NCBI RefSeq assembly: GCF_009766065.1
Contig: NZ_LMUE01000002.1
Location: 124,001-188,000, forward strand
Length of the DNA: 64,000 nucleotides
Source: Dyella sp. S184
GTDB lineage: Bacteria; Pseudomonadota; Gammaproteobacteria; Xanthomonadales; Rhodanobacteraceae
Reading direction: 5' to 3'
Shown here piece after piece: positions 7,310-17,020 of the stretch (position 1 is the stretch's first letter; each line of letters begins with the position of its first letter). Made by a program: the position numbers and the translations under genes. The notes beneath the pieces are model-generated. The model was not told where the DNA came from and searched no databases. It saw nothing but the letters and a program-made list of their open reading frames with translations.

Positions 7310-10213
7310 ATGAGTGCCACGCCCACGATCCGTTCATCCCGACCGCTCTCCGTGGCGCAGGATCTTGCGGCTTTGCACGAGGCAGTCGAACGCTTGTTCG
7401 AGGCAGCCGACGCTGCCAGCGTGATGGAAATCTGCGAGCTCATACTGGGCAATTTCGGCATCGATGGGCGGCTTCGCTGGCGCCGCATGGACGAGCAGCC
7501 GCATCAGCTGCCGACGGGTCAACTCGACTTGGCAGAGGACCCGCAGGGTTCGCGAATACTCACGCTCGAAGCGAGCGATCTGCCGTTACCCGAGGATGTG
7601 CGTGACTCACTGTCCTGGCTGGGGCGGCTGGCGGATACCCGGCTGCACCAGCTGGCCGAAACCAGTCGTCTGTATGAGGCCATTTCGCGCTTGGCGCTGG
7701 CCGAGCGGCTGCAGCGCGCACTCTACGCGATCGCCGAACAGGCCGGCGCCGGGCAGGAGATGCCCGAGATGATGCGCTCGCTGCACTCCATCGTCAGCAG
7801 CCTGATGTACGCGGAAAATTTCTACATCGTGCTGTATGACGTCGCCAGCGATACCGTCCGTTTTCCTTATTACGTCGACATTGCCGACACCGACCCGCCC
7901 CCGCCCGATCAGGACCTGCCACTGCATGACATGCTGCACAGCCTGACCTGGAACCTGCTGCAGGAAGGGCGCCCGTTGATGGGTTCGGTCGATGAGCTGA
8001 GGCAACAGCTGGGCGACCGCTTTGTCGTGGTCGGCCCAAGTTGCGAACACTTGCTGGGCGTCCCGTTGCTGCGCGGCGGTCATGTGGTGGGCGGCATCGT
8101 GATGCAGAGCTATCGCGCCGACACCCATTATTCGCAAAATGATCTGGAGCTGCTGAGCTATGTGGCCCAGCATGTGCAGACGGCGCTGGAACGGCGCGAA
8201 GCGCATATCGAGCTGGGCCGCCGGGTGACCGATCGCACCGCCGCGTTGCGCGAGGCCAACCGTGTGCTGCGCCAGCAGGTGCTGCAACGTCAGCGCGGCG
8301 AACGCCTGCAGGCTGCACTGTTCCGCATCGCCGAACTGGCCAACACTTCGGAGAGCCTGGAAAAATTCTACGCGGCCATGCACCAGGTGATCAGCGGCCT
8401 GCTGTATGCGCGCAACTTCTACATCGCACTGATCGATGAGGAGAACGGGCACCTGACCTTTCCCTACTCGGTAGACGAGGTCGACAATGTGCGGCCACCG
8501 CGCGCGCATGGTCGCGGCGTCACCGAATATGTGCTGCGCCATGCCAAGCCACTGCTGGCCGACATGCGGGAAATCGAACGCCTCGTTTCGATTGGCGAAA
8601 TCAGCCACTTCGGTTCGCGCTCGATATGCTGGCTCGGCGTTCCACTGGTATGGGGCGGCAAGGCGATGGGCGTGCTTGCACTGCAAAGCTACTCGTCCGA
8701 ACACACTTACAACGAACGCGACCAGGAGTTGCTGACCTTCGTCAGCTACCACATTGCGAACGCGCTGCAACGCAAGCAGGCGGCGGCATCGCTGAAGCAG
8801 GCCTATGCCGGGCTGGAACGCCGCGTCACCGAGCGTACCCGCGCACTGGCGCTGGCCAACCGCGACCTGCGCGAACAGATTGCCGAGCGCGAACGGGTCG
8901 AGCGCCGCCTCAAATACGAAACGCTGCACGATTCACTGACCGGGCTGCCCAACCGTACCTTGCTGTTGCAGCGGCTGGAACAATCGATGCAGCGCTGCGC
9001 CGCAAATCCGAACGAGCAGTTCGCCGTACTCTTCATCGACTTGGATCGCTTCAAGGTGATCAACGATTCGGTCGGCCACCTGGTCGGTGACGACCTGCTG
9101 TTCCAGGTCGGCGGCCGTATCCGCGCCTGCCTGAAAACCCGCGACGTCGTCGCGCGCCTGGGTGGCGACGAGTTTGCGGTACTGTTGGAGGGCATCAGCG
9201 ACACCGGCAAGGCTTCGCTGATTGCCGAACGCATCATCAGCGAGCTGCATACGCCCTTCCGACTCGGCACCAAGGAGATCTTCACTTCCGCCTCGATCGG
9301 CATTGCGCTGTCCAGCCCGCACTACCGGCAGCCGGAGGAACTGTTACGCGACGCCGACGCGGCGATGTACAACGCGAAGGATGGCGGGCGCCATCGCGCT
9401 GCGCTGTTCGACGACCGCCTGCGCCGCGAAGCACTGTCACTGCTGGACATGGAGAGCGACCTGCGCCATGCGCTCAGCCGCAACGAATTCGAGCCGTTCT
9501 ACCAGCCGATCGTAGAGCTCGCCGATGGTCGCGTTATCGGTTACGAGGCACTGCTGCGCTGGCATCATCCCGAGCGTGGCCTGCTGGCACCGCATGATTT
9601 TCTGTTGATCGCCGAGGAGTGCGGCTGTGCGGAGGCGATCGACTGGCAGATCTTCGAACAGGTCTGCACCCAGGCCGTACGCCTGATCGGCACCGAAGGC
9701 TTCATCAGCATCAACGTTTCCGGTCGGCATTTCCGCTCCGCCGACCTCGACCAGCGGCTGCTTGCGCTGTTCGAGCAGTATGCCGTGCCGACCCGCTGCA
9801 TCCGGATCGAGGTCACCGAGCACGCGCTGCTGGAGAATCCGACCCAGGTCAAGCAGATGCTGAAGAACCTGCGCAGCCGTGGCGTCGGCATCGCGCTTGA
9901 CGATTTCGGCACCGGCTACTCCTCGCTCAGCTACCTGCACCAATATCCGTTCGAGACGTTGAAGATTGATCGCTCCTTCATCACCGAGCTGCCGCGCGGC
10001 GACGAAGAGAGCCAGGGTCTGGCGCTGGTACGCGCTATCCAGGTGCTGGCCGATTCGCTGCAGATGAAAGTGATTGCCGAAGGCATCGAGGAAGAGTCGC
10101 AGCGGCAGGCCCTGATCAGGGTCGGCTGCCGCTATGGCCAGGGCTTCCTGTTCGCCATGCCACAGCCGGCCAAAACCTGGCTGAGTGCGAACAAACCGTC
10201 AATAACGGCCTGA
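7310..10213 (+). CDS. GAF-GAF-GGDEF-EAL cyclic-di-GMP protein
   Basis: A 967-residue cytoplasmic signalling protein. Two GAF-like domains (about 135-290 and 333-485) are each followed by a coiled coil that starts with RRVT(D/E)RT. Then come a diguanylate cyclase with intact GGDEF (618-622) and a phosphodiesterase with intact EAL (746-748). Other EAL catalytic segments are present: NVSGRHF, EVTEHALLEN and DDFGTGYSSLSYL. The product-inhibition site is KTRD where RxxD is usual, so feedback inhibition may be weak. Both catalytic halves look active. The ATG at 7310 lacks a strong ribosome site; the frame is open back to 7118. Confidence 0.93.
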   Translation: MSATPTIRSSRPLSVAQDLAALHEAVERLFEAADAASVMEICELILGNFGIDGRLRWRRMDEQPHQLPTGQLDLAEDPQGSRILTLEASDLPLPEDVRDSLSWLGRLADTRLHQLAETSRLYEAISRLALAERLQRALYAIAEQAGAGQEMPEMMRSLHSIVSSLMYAENFYIVLYDVASDTVRFPYYVDIADTDPPPPDQDLPLHDMLHSLTWNLLQEGRPLMGSVDELRQQLGDRFVVVGPSCEHLLGVPLLRGGHVVGGIVMQSYRADTHYSQNDLELLSYVAQHVQTALERREAHIELGRRVTDRTAALREANRVLRQQVLQRQRGERLQAALFRIAELANTSESLEKFYAAMHQVISGLLYARNFYIALIDEENGHLTFPYSVDEVDNVRPPRAHGRGVTEYVLRHAKPLLADMREIERLVSIGEISHFGSRSICWLGVPLVWGGKAMGVLALQSYSSEHTYNERDQELLTFVSYHIANALQRKQAAASLKQAYAGLERRVTERTRALALANRDLREQIAERERVERRLKYETLHDSLTGLPNRTLLLQRLEQSMQRCAANPNEQFAVLFIDLDRFKVINDSVGHLVGDDLLFQVGGRIRACLKTRDVVARLGGDEFAVLLEGISDTGKASLIAERIISELHTPFRLGTKEIFTSASIGIALSSPHYRQPEELLRDADAAMYNAKDGGRHRAALFDDRLRREALSLLDMESDLRHALSRNEFEPFYQPIVELADGRVIGYEALLRWHHPERGLLAPHDFLLIAEECGCAEAIDWQIFEQVCTQAVRLIGTEGFISINVSGRHFRSADLDQRLLALFEQYAVPTRCIRIEVTEHALLENPTQVKQMLKNLRSRGVGIALDDFGTGYSSLSYLHQYPFETLKIDRSFITELPRGDEESQGLALVRAIQVLADSLQMKVIAEGIEEESQRQALIRVGCRYGQGFLFAMPQPAKTWLSANKPSITA

Positions 10214-10248
10214 GGGCGGCGAATCCCGTCACCCGGAGCCGCCCGGAT

Positions 10249-11148
10249 TCATTGCGGGGTATCCGGCGCAGCAGGCGCCACGCTGCTGTTGAGCAGAACT
10301 TCCGCGTCGATGCGATCGAAGTGATAACGCTGCGCGCAGAATTCGCAGATCACCTCGATCTCGTCACCCCGTGCGGTGAGTGCCGCCTCGACTTCATCGC
10401 GCCCGAGCGAGCGCAGCATCCCGGTCACCCGTTCACGGCTGCAGCTGCAGCCGAAGGCCAGCGAGCGCGGCTCGAACAGACGCACCGACTCCTCGTGGTA
10501 AAGCCGGTACAGCAGTTGCTCCGGTGCGGTATCCAGCAACTCCGCCGCTCCCAGGGTGGCTGTAATGTGCACGATGCGGCTCCACGCATCATCATCCTGC
10601 GCGGCATGGTGACCGCCCTCGTCCGGCATCTTCTGCAACATCAGCCCGACCGCGTGCTGGTCGTTGGCCGCCAGCAGGATGCGCGCCGGCAGCTGTTCGG
10701 ACTGGATGAAGTAGTTCTCCAGCGACTCGGCCACACTCGCATGCTGCAGTTCGACCAGCCCCTGGTAACGCTGGCCGCGTTCCACGTTGCCGATGGTGAT
10801 TGCCATGCTCGCGTCGGGCAACGCATTCAGCGCCAGCGGCTCGGGCAACGGCTCATTCCAGCGCGCCAGACCACGCAAGCGGCCATGGTCAGTGCATTCG
10901 GCAAACAGCATGCGTAGCGCACCGCTGCTCTTCAGCTCGACCGACAGCGCTCCATCCAGCTTGATGTTGCCGGTCAGCAGCGCACTGGCTGCCAGTGCCT
11001 CGCCCAGCATCGCATGCAGCGCCGGCGGATAGTCAGCACGACCGGCAACCTCACGCCAGGCCGGCCCCAGCCGCACCAGCACCCCGCGCACACCAGCATG
11101 TTCCAGCAGAAATCGATGCAGCACATCGTCGACAGGCAGGTTTTCCAC
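10249..11148 (-). CDS. hslO: Redox-regulated chaperone Hsp33
   Basis: A 299-residue Hsp33. Under oxidative stress it loses zinc, forms disulfides and holds unfolding proteins in the cytoplasm. The C-terminal zinc switch is intact: CSC in FGCSCSRERV and CEFC in VICEFCAQ, giving CxC plus CxxC. The start is GTG at 11148 with GAGAG upstream. It is divergent from mtgA. Confidence 0.95.
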   Translation of the reverse strand: MENLPVDDVLHRFLLEHAGVRGVLVRLGPAWREVAGRADYPPALHAMLGEALAASALLTGNIKLDGALSVELKSSGALRMLFAECTDHGRLRGLARWNEPLPEPLALNALPDASMAITIGNVERGQRYQGLVELQHASVAESLENYFIQSEQLPARILLAANDQHAVGLMLQKMPDEGGHHAAQDDDAWSRIVHITATLGAAELLDTAPEQLLYRLYHEESVRLFEPRSLAFGCSCSRERVTGMLRSLGRDEVEAALTARGDEIEVICEFCAQRYHFDRIDAEVLLNSSVAPAAPDTPQ

Positions 11149-11246
11149 AACTCGTGCTCTCTTCGTAGGTCAAGCGCCACAGATGGGGGCGGCGCAGCGT
11201 CGGGACAACGCCCCTTATACTGCCCCATCTTCCTGCTCGCGCCGCC

Positions 11247-11987
11247 ATGCCTCCTGTGTTCCGCCGCCCCCTGCTGATCCGCCTGCTGCGCTCACTGGCG
11301 CTGCTCGTGCTGGCATGGCTGGCGCTGAGCTGGTTGCTGGTGCTGGTGCTGCGCTTCGTACCACCATGGACTTCGGCAGTGATGCTGGAACGTCAGCTTG
11401 GTGCGTGGGTACATGGCGAACAGGATTTCCAGCTGCGCCGGCACTGGGTACCGTGGAATCAGGTCTCGCCCTGGGTGCCACTGGCGATGGTGGCCGGCGA
11501 GGATCAGAAATTTCCGTACCATCACGGCTTCGACCTCGATTCCATCCACAACGCGATCGACGCGGCCGACGATGGCAGGCGCCTGCGCGGTGCCAGCACC
11601 ATCAGCCAGCAGACAGCCAAGAATCTGTTCCTGTGGAACGGGCGCAGCTTCGTGCGCAAGGGACTGGAGGCGTATTTCACCGTACTGATCGAGCTCACTT
11701 GGCCGAAACAGCGCATCCTCGAGGTGTACATGAACATCGCCGAGCTGGGCAATGGCATCTATGGCGTGGGAGCCGCCAGCGACACGTACTTCCACATGGC
11801 GCCGGCACGACTCAGCGCAGCGCAAGCCGCACAACTCGCCGCGGTACTGCCCAGCCCGCGCCGCCTGCATGTGGATCGACCGAGTGCTTATGTGCTGCGT
11901 CGCGCCGGCTGGATCCGGCAGCAGATGGATCAACTCGGCGGCCCAGCCTATATCGAAGGCCACGCGCCAGCACACCCCGCACATTGA
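11247..11987 (+). CDS. mtgA: Monofunctional peptidoglycan transglycosylase MtgA
   Basis: A 246-residue GT51 glycosyltransferase that polymerises lipid II glycan strands without a transpeptidase domain. It has one N-terminal transmembrane helix (about 12-36). The family motifs EDQKFPYHHGFD (with the catalytic Glu) and GASTISQQTAKNLFLW are intact, and WPKQRILEVYMN follows. Length matches E. coli MtgA (about 240). A GT2 gene starts 66 bases downstream on the same strand. Confidence 0.95.
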   Translation: MPPVFRRPLLIRLLRSLALLVLAWLALSWLLVLVLRFVPPWTSAVMLERQLGAWVHGEQDFQLRRHWVPWNQVSPWVPLAMVAGEDQKFPYHHGFDLDSIHNAIDAADDGRRLRGASTISQQTAKNLFLWNGRSFVRKGLEAYFTVLIELTWPKQRILEVYMNIAELGNGIYGVGAASDTYFHMAPARLSAAQAAQLAAVLPSPRRLHVDRPSAYVLRRAGWIRQQMDQLGGPAYIEGHAPAHPAH

Positions 11988-12053
11988 GCGAAACTCGCTC
12001 GCCCGAGCGCCACCAGTTGGTTAGCATGAACCTCTCTTCCGCTGGCCCCGCCC

Positions 12054-12992
12054 ATGCCGCAACTCACCATCGTCGTTCCTGCTTACAACGAATCAGCCGT
12101 GCTGGTCCTGTTCCATCAGCGACTGAGCAAAATGCTGGACGGTTTGCCGCTGGAATCCAGTGTGCTCTACGTCGACGACGGTAGCCGCGATGACACCTGG
12201 TCGATCATCGAATCGCTGATCGCCAGCGACTCACGCACCGGAGCACTCAAACTCTCGCGCAACTTTGGCAAGGAAGCGGCGCTGACAGCCGGCCTGGATG
12301 CCGTCATTACCGGTGCGGCTGTGGTAATCGATGCCGACCTGCAGGATCCGCCCGAACTGATTCCCGCCCTGGTCGAGCAATGGCAGGCTGGCTACGACGT
12401 GGTGTACGCCACGCGCAGCGCACGCGATGGCGAAAGCAGCTTCAAGCGGTTCACCGCAGCGGCGTTCTACCGCAGCATGGAGCGACTGTCCGATACGGCG
12501 ATCCCACGCGACACCGGCGATTTCCGATTGCTCTCGCGACGCGCACTGGATGCACTGGGGCAGCTGCGTGAACGCCAGCGCTTCATGAAAGGCCTGTTCA
12601 GCTGGATCGGCTACCGGCAGACTTCCGTGCACTACCTGCGCGAGCCACGCCAAGCCGGCACCACCAAGTGGAACTACTGGCGTCTAGCGCAACTGGCGAT
12701 CGAAGGCATCACTTCATTCTCCACCGCACCACTGCGACTGGCCACCTGGGTGGGACTGGCCTCGGCCGGACTAGCCTTCGTTTACGGGATGCTGGTACTG
12801 GTCAAATCGCTGTTCTATGGCGACCCAGTGCGCGGTTATCCAACGCTGATGCTGGTGATCCTGTTTCTCGGCGGCGTGCAGCTGCTGGCGCTTGGCGTAA
12901 TCGGCGAATACCTCGGCCGCAACTATGCCGAGAGCAAACAGCGGCCGCTGTATTTCATCGACGAACTACGGTTGCCGCACGACCTGCGTTGA
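12054..12992 (+). CDS. Membrane-anchored GT2 glycosyltransferase, DPM1/GtrB-like
   Basis: A 312-residue family 2 glycosyltransferase with catalytic DAD at 93-95 (VIDADLQDPPE) and VDDGSRDDT. Two C-terminal membrane helices (about 228-255 and 265-290) are followed by GEYLGRNYAE, the layout of enzymes that move a sugar from a nucleotide donor to polyprenyl phosphate (GtrB, ArnC or DPM1 type). The donor is unknown. No gtrA partner is adjacent here; a second, related protein at 31495 does have one. Confidence 0.85.
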   Translation: MPQLTIVVPAYNESAVLVLFHQRLSKMLDGLPLESSVLYVDDGSRDDTWSIIESLIASDSRTGALKLSRNFGKEAALTAGLDAVITGAAVVIDADLQDPPELIPALVEQWQAGYDVVYATRSARDGESSFKRFTAAAFYRSMERLSDTAIPRDTGDFRLLSRRALDALGQLRERQRFMKGLFSWIGYRQTSVHYLREPRQAGTTKWNYWRLAQLAIEGITSFSTAPLRLATWVGLASAGLAFVYGMLVLVKSLFYGDPVRGYPTLMLVILFLGGVQLLALGVIGEYLGRNYAESKQRPLYFIDELRLPHDLR

Positions 12993-13098
12993 TCAACCGG
13001 CCCGCTGTGCAGGCTTCACGACTCCACTACACGTCTGGCCGGTGCCGGCGTTAAACTCGCCGCATAAGGCCCGTCCGTGGCCCGTGGGAGACCCAAGC

Positions 13099-13527
13099 AT
13101 GAGCCAGGTCAAGCATCTGCTGGAAAGCAAGGGCAGCAAGATCTTCAGCATCACGCCGGATGCCCCGGTACTCGAAGCGATCAAGCATATGGCTGAGCAC
13201 CGCGTCGGCGCGTTGCTGGTGATGCGTGGCGAGAAGCTGGTGGGGGTGTTATCGGAGCGCGATTACGCGCGCAAGGTGATCCTGCAAGGCCGATCTTCGG
13301 CACAGACCGCAGTGTCCGACATCATGAGCAGTGAACCGCTCACCGTCGGCCCGGATACCGATGTATTCGACTGCATGCGCCTGTGTACCGACAGCCGCAT
13401 ACGTCACCTTCCGGTGGTGCAAGGTGACAAAGTCATCGGGGTCATTTCGATCGGCGATCTGGTCAAGGCGGTGATCGATGCACAGGCCGAACAGATCGAA
13501 CATCTGCAGCGTTACATCACGAGCTGA
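13099..13527 (+). CDS. CBS domain-pair protein
   Basis: A 142-residue protein of two CBS repeats (about 8-62 and 72-130): VGALLVM...GVLSERDY and RHLPVV...GVISIGDLV. Such stand-alone Bateman modules bind adenine nucleotides and modulate partner proteins; the partner is unknown. The ATG at 13099 is well placed after GGGAG. It lies convergent to the transporter gene. Confidence 0.9.
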   Translation: MSQVKHLLESKGSKIFSITPDAPVLEAIKHMAEHRVGALLVMRGEKLVGVLSERDYARKVILQGRSSAQTAVSDIMSSEPLTVGPDTDVFDCMRLCTDSRIRHLPVVQGDKVIGVISIGDLVKAVIDAQAEQIEHLQRYITS

Positions 13528-13582
13528 GCTGGGGCCTCGCAAGCAGCCTTCCTTAGGCCGTCGGGAAGTGGTGTCGAGCGGT

Positions 13583-14944
13583 TCAGGCTGACGATGCGCC
13601 ATCTTCACCGACCCGTGTATGTTCGTCCGGCGCCAGGTCGGGCGACCATCCGGCACGGCGGGCCACCACGGTGGCCAACGCTGCCACGCCAGCCCCCAGC
13701 AAGGCCAGTCCGCCAATGCCCCAACCCAGCATGCGCAGGCCGCTGACCGCGCTGGTCACCACCACATCGCCGAAGCGCCACACCGCGGTCTCAACGAAAT
13801 TCTTGCCCTTGTAACGCGTCTCGCGCGGCACCCGCGTATACAGCGCATCCACCGCAGGTTTGGTCATGCCATAGGCGAAGCCGCGTGTAATCACCAGCAT
13901 CACCGCCAGCAGCAGCGGCACGCTGTAGCCGAAGAACAGGACGTTGCCACCGCCGATCAACGCCACCATGGCCAGCAAGGCCAGATTCACCAGCGATGGC
14001 ACGACCAGCCCCCAGCCGGCGCCGCGACGCACCAGCAACCACGGCGTCACGCTCAGCTGCAGCGCTGCGCCGAGCAGGTTGGTAGCGAGATCCAGGTCGT
14101 TGTAGAACGAAGTGCGCGCGACCGTGCTGGCGAAATGCGCCTTGGCGTAATCGGCCACCAAGGCATACGCCAGCGTGCCGATGCCATCGCCGAACAACAT
14201 CAGCAGTGCCATGTAGCGCAGGAACGGGCGCGACCACAACTCCTTGACGCCCGCCCACAGCGAACCACCAATCGCTTCGTCGCCACGGCTGTCCGGTCGC
14301 CGGTCATGCTGCGCGGAGAGCCGCAGGAGCAGGACCAGCGACAGCGACAGCGACGACGCCGAAACCAGCAACAGCGGTGCCACGCCGATCAGCTGCACCA
14401 GCAACTTGGTCACCAGCGGACCGAAGATCGCCCCGGCCATGCCACCCAGTGCGATCAACGAAAATACCCGCCGGGCCTCGCTGCTCGAGAAGATGTCCGC
14501 CATGAAACTCCAGAACAGCGACACCACGAACAGATTGAACACGCTGACCCAGACAAAAAACACCACACCGAGCGAGCGAGCGCCGATGCGATCCTGCTCC
14601 ACAAACGCCGGCACGAACGCGAGCAGGCACAGGATGAAGAAGCTGTAGCTCCAGCCGAGCAGCCGCTTGCGTGGGAAACGCGCCACAAGCAGGCCGAATA
14701 CCGGCGTCAGCAGCAACATCACTGCGAAGACCGCACCGTAGAACAACGGCAAATACTCCGAGCCGACCGCACCGCTCAGTTGATCCCTGACTGGCCGCAC
14801 GATGTAGTACGAGGCCATCACGAAAAAGAACGCCAACGCGGACTGCATCGGCGCGGCGGCTTGTTCCACAACAGTCTGGCGGGGCAAACTCACGGGCACG
14901 TCCGGCGTGGGGCGCGGCAAGACTAGCATGCGTACGCGATGCAT
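13583..14944 (-). CDS. MFS/Tlc-like membrane transporter
   Basis: About 453 residues with roughly 12 hydrophobic helices. MASYYIVRPVRDQLSGAVG near the N-terminus and SLFWSFMADIFSSSEARRVF in the first half resemble proteins annotated as NTP/NDP exchange (Tlc) or MFS transporters in Xanthomonads. The substrate cannot be told from sequence; a nucleotide role is possible but many bacterial members are uncharacterised. The start is either the ATG at 14944 or the ATG at 14929. Confidence 0.75.
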   Translation of the reverse strand: MHRVRMLVLPRPTPDVPVSLPRQTVVEQAAAPMQSALAFFFVMASYYIVRPVRDQLSGAVGSEYLPLFYGAVFAVMLLLTPVFGLLVARFPRKRLLGWSYSFFILCLLAFVPAFVEQDRIGARSLGVVFFVWVSVFNLFVVSLFWSFMADIFSSSEARRVFSLIALGGMAGAIFGPLVTKLLVQLIGVAPLLLVSASSLSLSLVLLLRLSAQHDRRPDSRGDEAIGGSLWAGVKELWSRPFLRYMALLMLFGDGIGTLAYALVADYAKAHFASTVARTSFYNDLDLATNLLGAALQLSVTPWLLVRRGAGWGLVVPSLVNLALLAMVALIGGGNVLFFGYSVPLLLAVMLVITRGFAYGMTKPAVDALYTRVPRETRYKGKNFVETAVWRFGDVVVTSAVSGLRMLGWGIGGLALLGAGVAALATVVARRAGWSPDLAPDEHTRVGEDGASSA

Positions 14945-15044
14945 CCCCCCAAGTCGGGAATTCCCCGAACAGCTATGACTCCCACGCGCTGGCCATCATG
15001 CCGCCGAACGATCCGGCGCACTGATCCTTGGCCACGCTTTAGTT

Positions 15045-16970
15045 CTAGTTATCCTGAATGCCGAACTGCGGCGGCAGCGGGCAGTGCAGGCTGGCGCAGA
15101 TCACCCGCAGCAACTCGATTTCTGCGGCGTTGATCACGCCATCGGCCCGGATCGCACTGAGCAGGCTAAGTATCACGATCTCTTTTGCGGCAGGCATCAA
15201 GCCATCGAGATCATCCAGCGCTCGCTCAAATGGCTGCTGCCAATCCAGCGATAACGTTTGCCAGGTGGGCGCCACGCCTGGAAAAGCCTGATCCATCGCC
15301 AGCAGCCATGCGCGCCTTGCGGCGGCATCATCAGCGCTGCCGTACGCGGCAACCACGCCGCAGACCAACATGACGCTGTCGCGGCAGGCGGGCAACTTCT
15401 TCTGACCGTCCACCGGTGCCCGACGTGGCCGCATCGCCTCCAGCAACTGCACGCGCAGCAAGCGGGCAAGACAGTACTCGTCCAGGTCGACCTTGCTGTC
15501 CAAGCCGACCAGCTGTTCGAGTGTGCCCAACAGGGTCTGTTGACGCCCTTCCGACAGCTGCTTGAGTGCTGGAAAGGAAAGTGCGACCAGCGGCATACGC
15601 ACGACGGGCGACAGCGCCTCCACTTGGCCGGCAAGGGCCGTCACGGCGTATTGCAGATCGTCGCCGAACGCATTGGCAATGATTCGCCGTTGTGGTGCCT
15701 GCAGATCATCATGTGCCGACATGGCCAGCGCGAGCACCAGCGGCAAGGCGGACTCCGGCTGCTGCGCCGCGCTCGTCAGCGTGGCCGGGATGCTCTGCTG
15801 CAAGGCAGCCGCATGCTCGAAACTCCCCGCAGCGGCCTGACTCGGCTGCACTGATGCGGCCGGTGTGCCGATCGCGCTGGCTGGCTGAAGCAGAGCTGCT
15901 CCGGACGTGGCCGGCATCGGCGCGACGCGGGTGTCGGTACTCACGGCCTCGCGAGCTGCTGGCACGTTTCTCAGGGACTCCGCCAACTGCACCAGTTCCT
16001 CATTCTGGAAACCGGGCTCCAATATCAGGATGCGCTCACGCACCGGCGGATGGGTGGCATACCACGGGTCGTACAGGTCATCGGCCTCGCCGAACAGCAT
16101 GTGCGCCACTTCGTGCCGGTTGCCCACCTGCAGTGCGGAGCCATCGTCGAGAACCGCGATTTTTTTCAGCGCACCAGCAATGCCTGCGGTCTGGCGGGTG
16201 AACTGTACTGCCGAAGCATCGGCCAGCGATTCGCGTGAACGCGCCACGCCCGCCTGGATCAGCCGCCCGAAGAAGAAGCCGGTGTAACCGATCCCGAGCA
16301 GCGCCAGTGCGATCAGCCCCTGCCTGCCGTCACCGCCGCTCAGGCGGCCACTGCGACTACCACCGACCCACATCATCTGGCGGCCGATGATCGCCAGCAC
16401 CATGATGCCAAACAGCAAGCCCATCAGACGGATATTGAGCCGCATGTCGCCATTCAGCACGTGGCTGAATTCGTGCGCGATCACCCCCTGCAGCTCGTCA
16501 CGATTCAGCTGGTCGATGCAGCCCTGGGTCACGCATATCGCTGCGTCGGACGGTGAATACCCCGCAGCGAATGCATTGATGCCACGCTCGTCTTGCATCA
16601 GGTAGATATCCGGCACCGGCAGGCCGGAGGCAATCGCCACTTCCTCGATCACGTTGCGCAACTGGCGCAGCTGCGGATCGCTGGTATCCGGGGATACCGG
16701 CACGGCACCGACGCTTTCGGCCACCGACCTGCCTCCATCTGACAGGCTCTGGATGCGGTACATCGAGCACAGCGCGATGAAGCCCACGACCACGATGCTG
16801 CTGATGACCCAGACCGACGGACCCAAATGATGTTGATGCCCCCAGATGAACCATGTCATCACCACGAGCACATCAGTCGCTGCGACGATAAAGAGCACCG
16901 CCAGCACGAACAACAGCACCAGAAACCGGGTACTGCGGCGCACGTGCGCCTGTTGGGCAAAAAAATCCAT
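15045..16970 (-). CDS. M48 family membrane metalloprotease with long C-terminal extension
   Basis: A 641-residue protein. Two N-terminal membrane helices (about 15-40 and 52-72) precede an M48/HtpX-type zinc protease domain with HEFSH at 166-170 and a later ESLADASAVQFTR segment carrying the third zinc ligand. Further helices follow the active site. Residues about 300-641 are an extension not found in HtpX (about 290 residues): a low-complexity Ala/Ser/Gln linker, then a helical domain of unknown role. It starts 50 bases after lemA, and LemA-M48 pairs are common, so a joint role in envelope quality control is likely. Confidence 0.88.
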   Translation of the reverse strand: MDFFAQQAHVRRSTRFLVLLFVLAVLFIVAATDVLVVMTWFIWGHQHHLGPSVWVISSIVVVGFIALCSMYRIQSLSDGGRSVAESVGAVPVSPDTSDPQLRQLRNVIEEVAIASGLPVPDIYLMQDERGINAFAAGYSPSDAAICVTQGCIDQLNRDELQGVIAHEFSHVLNGDMRLNIRLMGLLFGIMVLAIIGRQMMWVGGSRSGRLSGGDGRQGLIALALLGIGYTGFFFGRLIQAGVARSRESLADASAVQFTRQTAGIAGALKKIAVLDDGSALQVGNRHEVAHMLFGEADDLYDPWYATHPPVRERILILEPGFQNEELVQLAESLRNVPAAREAVSTDTRVAPMPATSGAALLQPASAIGTPAASVQPSQAAAGSFEHAAALQQSIPATLTSAAQQPESALPLVLALAMSAHDDLQAPQRRIIANAFGDDLQYAVTALAGQVEALSPVVRMPLVALSFPALKQLSEGRQQTLLGTLEQLVGLDSKVDLDEYCLARLLRVQLLEAMRPRRAPVDGQKKLPACRDSVMLVCGVVAAYGSADDAAARRAWLLAMDQAFPGVAPTWQTLSLDWQQPFERALDDLDGLMPAAKEIVILSLLSAIRADGVINAAEIELLRVICASLHCPLPPQFGIQDN

Positions 16971-17020
16971 CGAATCTCCCCCTGGAGACCGCACAACCTA
17001 CATCGTGATGATGCGGGTGA

